Shown: positions 16,256 through 26,025, numbered from the stretch's first letter. The stretch: DNA of 64,000 nucleotides from Bacillota bacterium (GCA_017889705.1 JAGGAB010000005.1:62001-126000), one strand, 5' to 3'. Numbers and translations are program-made. Notes: generated by a model from the sequence alone, not told the origin.

Positions 16256-16284
16256 ATTATAGGGTGAGTGTCCATCTCTGTCAA
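16256..16284 (-). promoter_or_regulatory. Consensus sigma-A promoter of liv operon
   Basis: TTGACA (16284-16279) and TATAAT (16261-16256) are separated by exactly 17 bases on the minus strand, upstream of livK. Confidence 0.9.
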
Positions 16285-16400
16285 TACTCTCAGCATAGTA
16301 CATCACGGCATTTGTCCATATTCAGTAGACAAATATAGTTTTGTTCATGAAAAAGGATAGAGCCACAGCTCTATCCCTTTTACCTGTTGGTTTAGAATTA

Positions 16401-16461
16401 TTTATCCGCTGATTAAGATTCAGGTGAAGTTAGACCCCCAGCTGAATCCAGTCTCATTTAT
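16401..16461 (+). repeat. Structured dispersed repeat, family 2, copy 2 (short form)
   Basis: TTTATCCGCTGATTA leads directly into hairpin 2 (GATTCAG/CTGAATC) and the end block CCAGTCTCATTTAT; hairpin 1 is missing. The end block overlaps the last codons of the glutamate synthase gene, and the TGA stop of that gene (16454-16456) is inside the repeat. Just upstream at 16355-16380 is a hairpin GGATAGAG/CTCTATCC. Confidence 0.7.
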
Positions 16462-18763
16462 AGAATACGATAGGCTCGGCATTAGTCTCCATAGTCCATA
16501 CACCACAAGGGCAAATACCGGCACAAATGCCACAGCCGATACACTTGTCAGCATCAGAAGCGTACTCGGCCCCATTTGCGCCCACAGTCCGGGTAATGGC
16601 ATTTTCCGGACAGGATTTGAGACACATATGGCAGTCGCGGCAAGTACCGCAGCTAATGCAGCGGCTATAGTCGCTATTGGCCTCAGGCACATCGCAGCTG
16701 TGGCATTTTTTAAAATAGGCCGTGCTTAAGCGGTTTGCCGGGATAACAGTTTTCTCTGCCGGAGTAAATTCTACTTGGTTTAAATACGCATCTACAGACA
16801 AAGCTGCCTGGCGGCCGGCGCCGATGGCATCAACAAGCCTGCCTGGACGGATAGTATCACCGGCAGTAAAGATGCCGGGGGCAATGCTATTGTCGCCTGC
16901 CGGTTTCAAACAACCGCGGTCTAACGCAATACCGTCAGGCATGAAGGAGAGATCAGGTGATTCACCAATAGCAATGATTACGGTATCGCCGTTAATTAAC
17001 TGACCGTCTTGAGTAATAATCCCCTTATCGGTGACCTCCTTGGTAAATACCGGCCACAGAAGCTCGCCACCCAGTTTCTTGACATGGGCAATTTCCTGAT
17101 CAAAAGCCGCCGGCCGCTGCACATCAATACAGATGACCTGTTCAGCACCAAGACCATAAGCTCCCACTGCCACATCCATACCTGAGTTGCCGCAGCCAAT
17201 GACAATAACTTTCTTACCAATAGCAGGCTTTTCCCCTTGGTTAATGGCTTTTAAGAATTCCAGACCTTTAGCAATACGTTCATGTCCTTGCCAGGGGATG
17301 ACTTTGGTAACATGTGATCCGGTTGTAACTACAACAGCATCATGACTGTCTTTTATAGAAGCAAATTTTTCTTTATCCACATTAACGCCGGTTTTAAGGG
17401 TAACACCCATTTGGACAATCCGGTCAATCTCACGGCTTAATGTTTCCTGCGGCAAACGGGAACGGGGAATAACCTGCTCCATTTTTCCGCCAACCTTTTT
17501 ATCGGCTTCAAATACAGTTACGTCGTGCCCCAGGCGTGCCAACTGCCAGGCTGCTGTCAGACCTGCAGCACCACCGCCGATAACAGCTACATGCTTACCG
17601 GTTTTACCTGTTGGTTTGGGCAGATCAACCTCTTTGGAATACCGGCCCAATTTACCGATTTGCGCTGATATATCGATGGTTTTCCGGGTACAGTCATCCA
17701 TACACAGGTTAGGACAGACCGCGCCACATACCGATCCCGGGAATGGCGTGTATTCAAGTACCAGTTTATAGGCTTCATCAATTTTACCGTCGCGCAGCAA
17801 GTTAAACCGTTGTTGCGAAGGGATAGATGCTGTGCAATTAAACTCACAAGGAGCACTGTATTTGCCATTTTCCCAAACTGGTACACGCCGACGGTCTATG
17901 CCACTGGCAATAGCGCCGATAACACCAAAGTCATCATCACAGACATCGCCAAAAATACTGCCTGGCACCCATTCTTCACTCCGGAAAGAACGCATATCGG
18001 TGTTGGCTTTTTTGGGGCGTTCATCATAAGAAAGTGGCACAACCTTCTGCCACTGGCTCCAATTGGTCAGTTCGCCGCGCAGCTCGGAGCGGTCAATGGC
18101 TCCAAGGAAATCATCCATTTTCCCGTCAAGATAAGCAATGTCGTCAGCGCTCAGCGATAGTATTTTGGTATCTTTGCCAGAAATGCCGCTGGCTGAGCCG
18201 CGGAAATAAACAATACCGCCAACCATGCCGGTACAGGCGCGATCACCCAGCACCGATTCGAATTGGTCGCTGTCATAGCCGCAAACTACCGCAATACCGC
18301 CACCCATAAATTCGAAGGCAAAGCTGCCGACATTTTTTAATACCCAGAATTCCGGCGCTTCATAATACGGATCATGTTTCATCAAAGAACCTGACCGCGT
18401 TCCGGCCCGGCCCCCCACATAGATTGTGCCTGCCGCAGCGCAATGAGCGGTAGTGTCACCGCCGTCGCCTTTAACAACAATGCGGCCGCCGGCATTTAAC
18501 CAGCCGACATCGGCCGAAACCGAGCCTTCCACAACAATCTCGGTTCCCGGCAAACACATTGAGCCTACGCGCTGACCTGCATTTTTTACATGGAATTTTA
18601 ACGTTTTTCCTTCCGGATGCCACAGCGGTCCGCCAATATCATGCTGACCGGATGCTTCAATATCAAACTCAGTTTCTCCCTGTGCCAACGCTGCATTGAT
18701 TCTCTCTAAGAGGTCCTGCGTCGACATCCGATTATTACCGTCAATCGTATTTATTTTAAACAT
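16454..18763 (-). CDS. Glutamate synthase GXGXG domain fused to GltD-like oxidoreductase and ferredoxin
   Basis: 769 residues. About 15-235: GXGXG beta-helix equivalent to the C-terminal GltB domain (GGPLWHPEGKTLKFHVKNAG, GGxGGDTTAH). About 250-370: 4Fe-4S bundle with CEFNC and CGAVCPNLCMDDC. About 375-660: two-dinucleotide-binding FAD/NAD(P) domain (VIGGGAAGLTAAWQLARLG, VIGCGNSGMDVAVGA). C-terminus: two ferredoxin clusters (CISCGTCRDCHMCLKSCP, CIGCGICAGICPCG). It passes electrons from NAD(P)H or ferredoxin to the FMN subunit. Third gene of an archaeal-type split glutamate synthase, 12 bases after the FMN subunit. The fusion and extra clusters suggest ferredoxin coupling. Confidence 0.93.
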   Translation of the reverse strand: MFKINTIDGNNRMSTQDLLERINAALAQGETEFDIEASGQHDIGGPLWHPEGKTLKFHVKNAGQRVGSMCLPGTEIVVEGSVSADVGWLNAGGRIVVKGDGGDTTAHCAAAGTIYVGGRAGTRSGSLMKHDPYYEAPEFWVLKNVGSFAFEFMGGGIAVVCGYDSDQFESVLGDRACTGMVGGIVYFRGSASGISGKDTKILSLSADDIAYLDGKMDDFLGAIDRSELRGELTNWSQWQKVVPLSYDERPKKANTDMRSFRSEEWVPGSIFGDVCDDDFGVIGAIASGIDRRRVPVWENGKYSAPCEFNCTASIPSQQRFNLLRDGKIDEAYKLVLEYTPFPGSVCGAVCPNLCMDDCTRKTIDISAQIGKLGRYSKEVDLPKPTGKTGKHVAVIGGGAAGLTAAWQLARLGHDVTVFEADKKVGGKMEQVIPRSRLPQETLSREIDRIVQMGVTLKTGVNVDKEKFASIKDSHDAVVVTTGSHVTKVIPWQGHERIAKGLEFLKAINQGEKPAIGKKVIVIGCGNSGMDVAVGAYGLGAEQVICIDVQRPAAFDQEIAHVKKLGGELLWPVFTKEVTDKGIITQDGQLINGDTVIIAIGESPDLSFMPDGIALDRGCLKPAGDNSIAPGIFTAGDTIRPGRLVDAIGAGRQAALSVDAYLNQVEFTPAEKTVIPANRLSTAYFKKCHSCDVPEANSDYSRCISCGTCRDCHMCLKSCPENAITRTVGANGAEYASDADKCIGCGICAGICPCGVWTMETNAEPIVFYK

Positions 18764-18775
18764 GCGCAGTTCCCC

Positions 18776-20413
18776 CTAACATACATATTGGATGCCTAGT
18801 TTATCGGCAATCGCTTTATCTGTTGTCACCAATGCGTCAGAACGGCCAACCGGCAGTGAGCTGTTGCCCACCGGAGCCATGAGTTTTTTTAGTTCACTAT
18901 TTAATGCCAGTGTATATTCCACGATATTTTGTGCGGCTTTATCAATATCCAGACGCTTAACCAAACGCGGATTCTGCGTACAAATACCAGCCGGACAATT
19001 ACCAGTATTGCAGGCATTGCAACGGCCATGCTCGTTACCCACACAGCCACAGAGCTGAATGAGCAGCTTACCGATAAATACGCCATTAGCTCCCAAACAA
19101 ATTAATTTGAAAGCATCTGCAGCCGCATTGCCAGTTAAGCCAACACCGCCGCCGGCCCATAACGGAATCTGTCCCTGACGACCTTGCTTAACAGCCGCCA
19201 GATAGCATTCCCGGATTTTTGACAGTACCGGATGCCCGGTATGATCCAGCGAAACTTCATTGGCTGCGCCGGTACCGCCTTGAATACCGTCAATAAAGAA
19301 GCCGCCGCAGATTTTGTAAGGATCACGGATAAGGTTGTTATATACCGAAACCGAAGTGGCGGAAGCAGCACATTTTATAGCTACAGGCACCCGGAATTTA
19401 AAGGCGGCATTCATGGACAGAAACATCTTCTGTACCGATTCTTCAATAGAATACAAGCCCTGATGATTAGGTGGTGACAACAAGTCGGCTTTAGGCACGC
19501 CACGAATGGCCTGTACGGTTTTAGACACCTTGGCAGCCGGCAGCAAACCACCGTCACCTGGTTTTGCACCCTGACCGATTTTGATTAGAATACCGGCCGG
19601 ATCCACCTGCATATGGGGCATGGCCTGGATAATCCGGTTCCAGCCAAAATGGCCTGATGCAATTTGTAAAATCATATATTTGAGCTGTTCTGACTTCAGC
19701 AGCTTGATAGGCATGCCGCCTTCACCAGAACACATTCTTACCGGCAAATTGTGTTTTTCATTCAAGTAGGCAGTCGCGAGCGCAACAGCTTCCCACGCCC
19801 GAGTTGACAGTGCGCCAATTGACATATCACTGAAGATTACCGGGTAAATCCAGTTTACCGGCGGCGTTTTACCTGTTAATGTGAGTTCCTGTCCGTTAGA
19901 AGCCAGCGGCAGTTCATGGGGAAGCAGCACCCGCCCAAACGGCGCTAATATATCGAAGGTATGACGTTCTGAATCTAAAGCAGGGTCTGTCATCTGGGAG
20001 ATGCGGCCAACCATAATTTTATCTAGTGTCCGTTCATGTGAGAAGATGGCGTTACGGCCACCGCGTTTAACAGGAGCCCCTCCGCTGCGATTTAAATAGT
20101 TAACGCGGGAATCCAGATTGCGCACAGGTTTAATCGCATTATTGGGACATACTTTTTCACACATGCCGCAGCCAACACAGGCATTGGCTATCGAAGCGCA
20201 CTGTTTAATCACCGGCAAAGCTCTATGGCGTTGGCTAGGTTCAGGTTGATGCCCGGTAGAAATGGTCATTGAGCGACGCTCCATGGCAGCTTCAATAGCA
20301 TTAAAGCTGCAAGCAGACACACAACTGCCACACATGGTACAGCGGGCACTACTATATTCTATTTTCCACGGCAAATCATTTATACTAACATCTTGTGTTC
20401 TTATTGCTTCCAT
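18776..20413 (-). CDS. gltB: Glutamate synthase FMN-binding subunit, archaeal type, with N-terminal ferredoxin
   Basis: 545 residues. Two 4Fe-4S motifs lie at the N-terminus (CTMCGSCVSACSF near 25 and CVGCGMCEKVCPNN near 80). A TIM-barrel FMN/glutamate synthase domain follows (about 150-500), with GEGGMPIKLLKSEQLKYMILQIASG, GQGAKPGDGGLLPA and GGVGLTGNAAADAFKLICLGA, plus a Cys cluster CGCVGNEHGRCNACNTGNCPAGIC. It converts 2-oxoglutarate plus channelled ammonia to glutamate. Its start overlaps the amidase gene by 13 bases. This is the GltB2 module of a split enzyme. Confidence 0.94.
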   Translation of the reverse strand: MEAIRTQDVSINDLPWKIEYSSARCTMCGSCVSACSFNAIEAAMERRSMTISTGHQPEPSQRHRALPVIKQCASIANACVGCGMCEKVCPNNAIKPVRNLDSRVNYLNRSGGAPVKRGGRNAIFSHERTLDKIMVGRISQMTDPALDSERHTFDILAPFGRVLLPHELPLASNGQELTLTGKTPPVNWIYPVIFSDMSIGALSTRAWEAVALATAYLNEKHNLPVRMCSGEGGMPIKLLKSEQLKYMILQIASGHFGWNRIIQAMPHMQVDPAGILIKIGQGAKPGDGGLLPAAKVSKTVQAIRGVPKADLLSPPNHQGLYSIEESVQKMFLSMNAAFKFRVPVAIKCAASATSVSVYNNLIRDPYKICGGFFIDGIQGGTGAANEVSLDHTGHPVLSKIRECYLAAVKQGRQGQIPLWAGGGVGLTGNAAADAFKLICLGANGVFIGKLLIQLCGCVGNEHGRCNACNTGNCPAGICTQNPRLVKRLDIDKAAQNIVEYTLALNSELKKLMAPVGNSSLPVGRSDALVTTDKAIADKLGIQYVC

Positions 20414-21507
20414 CGTTCTACCTCCAATTCCGGGGTGATAACCACAACTTCCCGTTCATTTGGATAAATATCAAGTTCCTGGTTGCGGTTTGGCAGTATC
20501 TGATTAATACCGCAAACCTCGGACGATATGGCAATTGTTGTGCCATCACCACCGACAACTACCGGTCGTAGTTTTTTAGAATCGCAACAGGTTACCATAC
20601 TGCCGTTTGGCAGCATGCCAATAATGGTATTAGGGCCGTTTATTTCTAAGTGACCGAGTGACTGGCGGATAGCGGTTAATTCAGCATGATCGGAACGTTT
20701 GGCGATTTCTGCAAACGGCAACGGGGTAATAACATGCTTGTAATATTTTATTGGCCACTTGAGTACATTAAGAACATAGTGCAATGTATAAAGGAAGTTT
20801 TGTGAATCTGATTCAAAACCTACATAGCCGCGGTGCAATGATTTTTGATATTCTTTGTTTTTGGTATAAAACGTATTTTCACCGTTGGCACAGAGGGTAT
20901 AGCCCTGCAGGAAAAACGGATGGGCGGCATAACGAACAATATCATAGTTGGTATTTTGCCGGCACTGAACAACAACATTTTTGGCCATCAAATTGCCGTT
21001 GTTGTCCCAGAGCTTAAAATAAGTGGCAATATCACGCGGATCGCCAATTTCTTTTAAGGTCAACACATCCGGCCAGAAAGAATACACATATCCCTGCTCC
21101 TCTGCCTCCAATAACGCTCTGAGGGATAACCGAATATCTAATAACAGTTCGGCTTTGGCTTCCTCACTTGCATTACGGTAATATTCCGGATAGTCGTAGG
21201 CCCGGAAAATGTAGTAGGGCATGGCCTTAATATCAAGACCTGGTTGGCGAACGCCCCGTGGAATCCATTCATGCACAGGGGTAAAGTTGTTTGTTTCCAT
21301 GAAATGTTCCACCATTGCTGCACCTTTTTGTGTACAGGCTAGTGACAGTAGCGGTTTATCCTTACAGTCCGCAAAAGTCCCTTCCAAGTCCTGCATAACC
21401 ATCGCAAATCCCGAGTTGTCATGCCCCTCTTGTTGGGGCAGCATCAAATGCAATGCTGACGACGGATGAAATGCTATCTTACTTTTTATAGCCCCGATTC
21501 TACACAT
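20401..21507 (-). CDS. Glutamate synthase glutamine amidotransferase subunit (class II)
   Basis: 368 residues beginning MCRIGAIKSK: the Cys after the initiator Met is the class II (Ntn) amidotransferase nucleophile, and EGHDNSGFAMVM is the typical follow-on motif. It hydrolyses glutamine and supplies ammonia to the FMN subunit. In archaeal-type glutamate synthases this is the GltB1 piece. First gene of the three-gene operon, about 70 bases after the riboswitch terminator. Confidence 0.9.
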   Translation of the reverse strand: MCRIGAIKSKIAFHPSSALHLMLPQQEGHDNSGFAMVMQDLEGTFADCKDKPLLSLACTQKGAAMVEHFMETNNFTPVHEWIPRGVRQPGLDIKAMPYYIFRAYDYPEYYRNASEEAKAELLLDIRLSLRALLEAEEQGYVYSFWPDVLTLKEIGDPRDIATYFKLWDNNGNLMAKNVVVQCRQNTNYDIVRYAAHPFFLQGYTLCANGENTFYTKNKEYQKSLHRGYVGFESDSQNFLYTLHYVLNVLKWPIKYYKHVITPLPFAEIAKRSDHAELTAIRQSLGHLEINGPNTIIGMLPNGSMVTCCDSKKLRPVVVGGDGTTIAISSEVCGINQILPNRNQELDIYPNEREVVVITPELEVERWKQ

Positions 21508-21574
21508 CCTACTCTCCCACCCTCTCCATTAATTGTTTAAAGCGCAGTGTTACCTATGTTATCCTTTCACCAGG

Positions 21575-21612
21575 ACAAAAAAAAGGCCTAGCGTAAGAAC
21601 CCCTGGTGTTGG
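21575..21612 (-). terminator. Riboswitch terminator of glutamate synthase operon
   Basis: AAGGTC pairs with GGCCTT on the minus strand and is followed by eight T residues (the A run at 21577-21584). It is placed directly after the aptamer, as expected for transcription control. Confidence 0.65.
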
Positions 21613-21718
21613 GACCTTCCGCCGGGTCTTTTATACCCACGGTGTAGTGCTGTGCCACGCTGCACCTGTGTCGCTTGGTCCAGCCGCATTGCTGCGCGGA
21701 ACCCTAGACACACTCCCT
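21613..21718 (-). ncRNA. ykkC-family riboswitch, probably ppGpp type (subtype 2a)
   Basis: The minus strand reads TCTAGGGTTCCGC, a hairpin, CTGGACCAAGCGACACAGG, a variable arm, ACACCGTGGG and ATAAAAGACCCGG. These are the conserved blocks of the ykkC class. GACCAAGCGACACAGG is the subtype 2 form, unlike the GGUCCGAGAGA of guanidine-I. Subtype 2a (ppGpp) is known upstream of glutamate synthase and branched-chain amino-acid genes, so ppGpp is the likely ligand; PRPP is the alternative. About 25 bases separate it from the T run. Confidence 0.75.
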
Positions 21719-21781
21719 CAAAATTTAAACATTTGTACTTTGCAAAAACACACTGCTGTACACATGCCACGTTTGATTTTT

Positions 21782-21810
21782 ATTATAAAAACTTATGATC
21801 TTGTTGTCAA
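21782..21810 (-). promoter_or_regulatory. Consensus promoter of glutamate synthase operon
   Basis: TTGACA (21810-21805) and TATAAT (21787-21782) with 17 bases between, minus strand, about 65 bases upstream of the riboswitch aptamer. Confidence 0.9.
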
Positions 21811-21830
21811 TATGCATAATTAAAGTAAGT

Positions 21831-23711
21831 TTATTCTGACAAATTCAGTATTTTCAGGCTCGGTCGACGCAAGTCACCTTCTCTCAATGTATATTTATGC
21901 ATATCCATGTATTCTAATAAGGGTACTGCCATCTTGCGCGAAGTGTTCAATATGTCGCGTAACTCCGCCACTGTCAACGTCTGTTTCTCTTGAAAGTGTC
22001 TGTGAATAACCTGAACAATGTACTGCATTGTTTTGCTGTATACAAAAAAATCTCCGACCTTTATCAGTGCTCCGGCCCGGACAAGTAAATCATGGGCGGC
22101 CTTAGCTTTCTCTGGCGACAATGCCATTTTTTGCACCAACAACGCACTATCCACACTTACGAGTTCCTTATCATTAAGCACGGCTGAGGCCTTGTCTACC
22201 AACTGTTGTCGCCAGTCGCCATGCTGAGCAGCATGTGAAATTAAGGCAAGATTTCCGCCGCTGCTGACAAAAGTTCCCTGAGTCAGCCAGTTCGCCAGAA
22301 TAATTTCAAAACTTTTTTCATTAAGCCCCAATTTTTGCCGCACTACCTCCTGGGATAAGCCGCTTCTGTCAGGCTGTGCCTTATGAAAGCTACTAATAAT
22401 ATTTGTCGCCAATTTCGTCACTTTATCGAACATGGTGGCGGCAATATAGGTTTTGTCCCAATAATATAACTGCTTAGCTGTTGTCAGTTTGTCAACAGCC
22501 TGATTCACCGCCTTATCGGGAAGATAGCCGCTCTGCTGTCTGATTTCCGCTCTGGTCAACACCTGTTTGCTTTCGGCAAGGCGGTAAAAAATTGCGTTTA
22601 TTTCATCAGCCTGTACAGTAGCTTCGGCAAGTGCTGCCCGCTCTGCTGTTAATCGCCTACTATTGCGCCCAGGTGCTATTAAAATCACCCCACCCAGTAA
22701 GTGCTGCGGCGAATACAGCCTGATTATCCCTCTGTCACCGGCGCCAGCCGCCAGAGGGTCTTCTAAAATAAGTCGCATATATTGATTACCGGTATCTTTA
22801 AAGGAATAAATTCTCCCTAAAAATTCACCAGTTCCCAGATGTAGGCGAACTCTAAGCCCGCTTTCCACCTCTTGCTGCCACTTGGCTGCTATATCCCATA
22901 CAGAACTTACCTCGCCTCGTTCAACAGCGCTGAGCACCATACCTCGTGCTATTTCTTCTGCTTCTATCCCGGCCAGATTAATGGCTGCCCGCTGTCCGGC
23001 AAATACCTTATCGACTTTTTCACCATGCCACTCTAAGCCTCTAATTCGGGCAATGGTTTTTGCTGGATATAATTTGATACTGTCGCCAAGGTCGGCTTGA
23101 CCGCTTAATACGGAACCGGTAACAACCACGCCATGACCCTTTATCGTAAAAACTCTGTCAATCCACATCCGAAATGGCCCATTGTTGTTTCGCTCAGGCA
23201 CTTTGCCGACTAACTCAGCTAGTGTAGTTTTTAGTTCACCGAGTCCGGCGCCGCTTATGGCCGACACCCTACAGCAGGGTGCATCTTTTAAAAAGGTACT
23301 CTTTACATATTCGCGAATTTCGCTTTCTATGAGTTCCAGCCATTCCTCGTCAACTTTATCGATTTTGTTAATTACAATTAACCCCTGTTTAATTCCATAT
23401 AACTGGAGCATGGCTAAATGCTCTTTTGTCTGCGGCATAATTCCTTCGTCAGCAGCCACCACCAGCATGGCTACGTCAATGCCACCGGTGCCGGCCAGCA
23501 TGTTTTTCAAAAACCGCTCATGGCCGGGCACATCGACAATTCCGGCAATAATATTTTCACCAAGAGCTAAAGAGGCAAAACCTAAGTCAATCGAAATTCC
23601 CCGTAGTTTTTCCTCTTTTAACCGGTCTGTCTCCACACCGGTCAAGGCTTTAATGATTGCCGATTTGCCATGATCGACATGACCGGCAGTCCCGATAATA
23701 ATATGTTTCAT
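21831..23711 (-). CDS. selB: Selenocysteine-specific elongation factor SelB
   Basis: 626-residue translation GTPase. EF-Tu-like G domain with [27 protein letters not shown] and NKID; beta-barrel domains 2-4; then C-terminal winged-helix repeats (about 370-626) that bind SECIS RNA. It delivers Sec-tRNA(Sec) to UGA codons such as the one in selD here. It follows selA by about 50 bases on the same strand. The selC tRNA that often lies nearby was not found in this window. Confidence 0.96.
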   Translation of the reverse strand: MKHIIIGTAGHVDHGKSAIIKALTGVETDRLKEEKLRGISIDLGFASLALGENIIAGIVDVPGHERFLKNMLAGTGGIDVAMLVVAADEGIMPQTKEHLAMLQLYGIKQGLIVINKIDKVDEEWLELIESEIREYVKSTFLKDAPCCRVSAISGAGLGELKTTLAELVGKVPERNNNGPFRMWIDRVFTIKGHGVVVTGSVLSGQADLGDSIKLYPAKTIARIRGLEWHGEKVDKVFAGQRAAINLAGIEAEEIARGMVLSAVERGEVSSVWDIAAKWQQEVESGLRVRLHLGTGEFLGRIYSFKDTGNQYMRLILEDPLAAGAGDRGIIRLYSPQHLLGGVILIAPGRNSRRLTAERAALAEATVQADEINAIFYRLAESKQVLTRAEIRQQSGYLPDKAVNQAVDKLTTAKQLYYWDKTYIAATMFDKVTKLATNIISSFHKAQPDRSGLSQEVVRQKLGLNEKSFEIILANWLTQGTFVSSGGNLALISHAAQHGDWRQQLVDKASAVLNDKELVSVDSALLVQKMALSPEKAKAAHDLLVRAGALIKVGDFFVYSKTMQYIVQVIHRHFQEKQTLTVAELRDILNTSRKMAVPLLEYMDMHKYTLREGDLRRPSLKILNLSE

Positions 23712-23762
23712 ATGCTAGCCTCCATAGGTTGGATAGTCTGCGCCGCACCAACAGTATAGTTG

Positions 23763-25139
23763 TTAGGACACACCGACAAGAGCGTTGGCAATTTCTGCCA
23801 AATTTTCTTTCTCCAGGCAGCGCACATCAAAAATCACTTTATTGTCTTGGATGCGGGCAATAATGGGCGTACTTTGCTGCCGCAAATACGTTTCCAGGTT
23901 TTCCGCACTTATATTCTGGCAGCTTACTGCCACCCCATACCCTTTTAATACCGCGCCAGGTAAGGCGCCACCACCAGCCAGCGAAGTAAGTTCAATTACT
24001 TCGGCAAGAGCAGCACTGTACCTTGTTATCTCTTTATAAAGCTGTTTTGCCCTTTCTTCCAATATAGAAGGCTCACTATGCAGCATCCTTAACACCGGAA
24101 TATCCTGGACAGGATCGCCGGTTATATAGTCTAACAAGGTGCCTTCCAGCGCAGCCAGTGACAATTTATCAATCCGCACAGCCCGCAGGAGCGGGTGTTT
24201 TTTCATTTTGGCAATATATTGGCTCTTGCCGGCAATTATCCCGGCCTGACCGCCGCCTAACAGTTTATCACCGCTAAAAGTAACTACATCAAAACCCAGG
24301 CGCAGACGCTGGGCCGCTGTTGGTTCGGTTTGCCCGTCAACAGTCAAGGGCACAAGTGTCCCGCTTCCCAGGTCTTCAATCACCGGAATATCATGTTTGT
24401 GAGCCAATGCAGCCAATTCTTTGCCATCTGGCTGGGAAGCAAAACCTACAATACAATAATTGCTTGTATGCACTTTTAATATGGCCGCCGTATTCGGCCC
24501 AATAGCTTGTTCATAATCAGCAAGATGTGTTTTATTGGTTGCCCCAACCTCAACAAGGGTTGCCCCACTTTGCCGCAAAACATCGGGAATGCGGAAAGAA
24601 CCACCGATTTCAACAAGTTCCCCCCGGCTGACAATAACCTCCCGTCCTTTCGCCAACGCTGACAAAACCAATAACACGGCGGCTGCGTTATTATTGACAA
24701 CCAAAACATCTTCTGCCTCAGTCAACTCTCGCAGCGGTTTTACCACATGAGCATACCTGGTGCCCCGTTCGCCTGATTCTACATTATATTCAAGTGTGCT
24801 ATAGCCCTCCATAACGGCGCCAACACATTCTCTTGCCTGCCTGCTTAGCGGCGCCCGGCCCAGATTGGTATGCAGCACCACACCGGAAGCATTTATCACC
24901 CGCCGCAAACTGGCTTGCGTGCATTTTTCAAGTAGTATTTTTGCCTGATTGACAATTGCCTCCGGGCTGACGCTGCCGTTCTTCCCTGCTAGTAATGCTT
25001 CGCGCGTGTTGGCAACCGCCTGCCGCAGACAGGCAGTTACTAATTCATGGGGATATTGCATGATCTCTTGCTCATTCACCAATGCGGCTAACAGCTTATC
25101 TATTGAAGGCAACACTCTTAATTTTTCATTTGTCTCCAC
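23763..25139 (-). CDS. selA: L-seryl-tRNA(Sec) selenium transferase
   Basis: 458-residue PLP enzyme that converts seryl-tRNA(Sec) to selenocysteyl-tRNA using selenophosphate from SelD. Typical motifs: NASGVVLHTNLGRAPLS, YSTLEYNVESGERGTR and the PLP lysine region VTFSGDKLLGGGQAGIIAGK. Length is normal. The GTG start follows GGGAGG at eight bases. First gene of selA-selB, divergent from yyaC. Confidence 0.97.
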   Translation of the reverse strand: METNEKLRVLPSIDKLLAALVNEQEIMQYPHELVTACLRQAVANTREALLAGKNGSVSPEAIVNQAKILLEKCTQASLRRVINASGVVLHTNLGRAPLSRQARECVGAVMEGYSTLEYNVESGERGTRYAHVVKPLRELTEAEDVLVVNNNAAAVLLVLSALAKGREVIVSRGELVEIGGSFRIPDVLRQSGATLVEVGATNKTHLADYEQAIGPNTAAILKVHTSNYCIVGFASQPDGKELAALAHKHDIPVIEDLGSGTLVPLTVDGQTEPTAAQRLRLGFDVVTFSGDKLLGGGQAGIIAGKSQYIAKMKKHPLLRAVRIDKLSLAALEGTLLDYITGDPVQDIPVLRMLHSEPSILEERAKQLYKEITRYSAALAEVIELTSLAGGGALPGAVLKGYGVAVSCQNISAENLETYLRQQSTPIIARIQDNKVIFDVRCLEKENLAEIANALVGVS

Positions 25140-25337
25140 AGTCCAAGCCTCCCGTTCCTGCTCTCATCTATATTTCAGGGCAATCGCCCAAACCTTCTTC
25201 TTACAGTACATTACCATATATTTGGCATTCAGTTTGCTTTATTATTCCTGTTGGTGGCTAAAAAATCCTGCCATAGTGTATAGAACGTCATTTATTTACA
25301 CATAATGGTAACAGTGATTCTCTAATAGGAGTATAGT

Positions 25338-25958
25338 ATGTTAACTAACCTTTTTAATTTAACCAAAATAAACAAGCTTTCTTCGCCTACGCCTCAACCT
25401 CAAGTAGCAGGCACCCCTGAACTAAAATTTAATGTCAGTCAGCCCAATGTTATCTATGATTTAGCTGTTTCTATCCGCACAATAATCCACACTGCTAAAA
25501 ACACCGGTCATGAAATCGTGATCTTATGCATTGGCAGCGACCGCTCAACCGGTGATGCACTTGGCCCGTTAACAGGCACAAAATTAAAGGTACTTAATTT
25601 ATTTCCTCATATTTATGGAACACTTGACGATCCTGTTCATGCAACCAATCTCGAAAACAAACTATTTTCCATTAATAATTGTTTTGATCAACCCTATGTT
25701 ATTGCAGTTGATGCCTGTCTTGGAAGACTCGAAAATGTCGGTTGTGTTACCGTAGGCCACGGCTCAGTTAAACCAGGTGCCGCACTTCAAAAAAATCTAC
25801 CACCGGTAGGTAATGCGTATATTACCGGTATTGTTAATGTCGGTGGCTTCATGGAGCATATGGTTTTACAGAGTACCCGTTTAAATCTGGTAATGAAAAT
25901 GGCAGACACAATTGCCCATGGTATCTCGTTTGGCTTAGGTCGCAATCACCACGCATAA
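25338..25958 (+). CDS. yyaC: Sporulation protein YyaC (DUF1256)
   Basis: 206 residues. The core IVILCIGSDRSTGDALGPLTGTKL, a DDPVHATNL segment and AVDACLGR match YyaC, a relative of the germination protease GPR fold found in endospore formers; its exact function is unknown. ATG follows AGGAG at seven bases. It reads head-on to the replication fork and converges with bactofilin. In Bacillus yyaC also sits next to parB (spo0J). Its presence supports a spore-forming host. Confidence 0.92.
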   Translation: MLTNLFNLTKINKLSSPTPQPQVAGTPELKFNVSQPNVIYDLAVSIRTIIHTAKNTGHEIVILCIGSDRSTGDALGPLTGTKLKVLNLFPHIYGTLDDPVHATNLENKLFSINNCFDQPYVIAVDACLGRLENVGCVTVGHGSVKPGAALQKNLPPVGNAYITGIVNVGGFMEHMVLQSTRLNLVMKMADTIAHGISFGLGRNHHA

Positions 25959-25984
25959 CCTAACGCTTTTTACACATAATCATG

Positions 25985-26025
25985 TAAAAAACCAGGATAC
26001 AACAAACGTATCCTGGTTTTTCCAT
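25985..26025. terminator. Bidirectional terminator between yyaC and bactofilin
   Basis: ACCAGGATAC and GTATCCTGGT form a stem with an AACAAAC loop. T runs are present on both strands. Confidence 0.9.

Noticed and set aside
16105-16296. 63-codon frame upstream of livK as a leader peptide gene
   Set aside because: Its start overlaps the promoter -10/-35 region, so it cannot be transcribed from that promoter in full.
21588-21770. Structured RNA upstream of glutamate synthase taken at first for tRNA(Sec) or 6S RNA near selB
   Set aside because: No CCA-acceptor or tRNA arms fit, while CTAGGGTTCCG, GACCAAGCGACACAGG and ATAAAAGACCCGG match the ykkC riboswitch class and a terminator follows.
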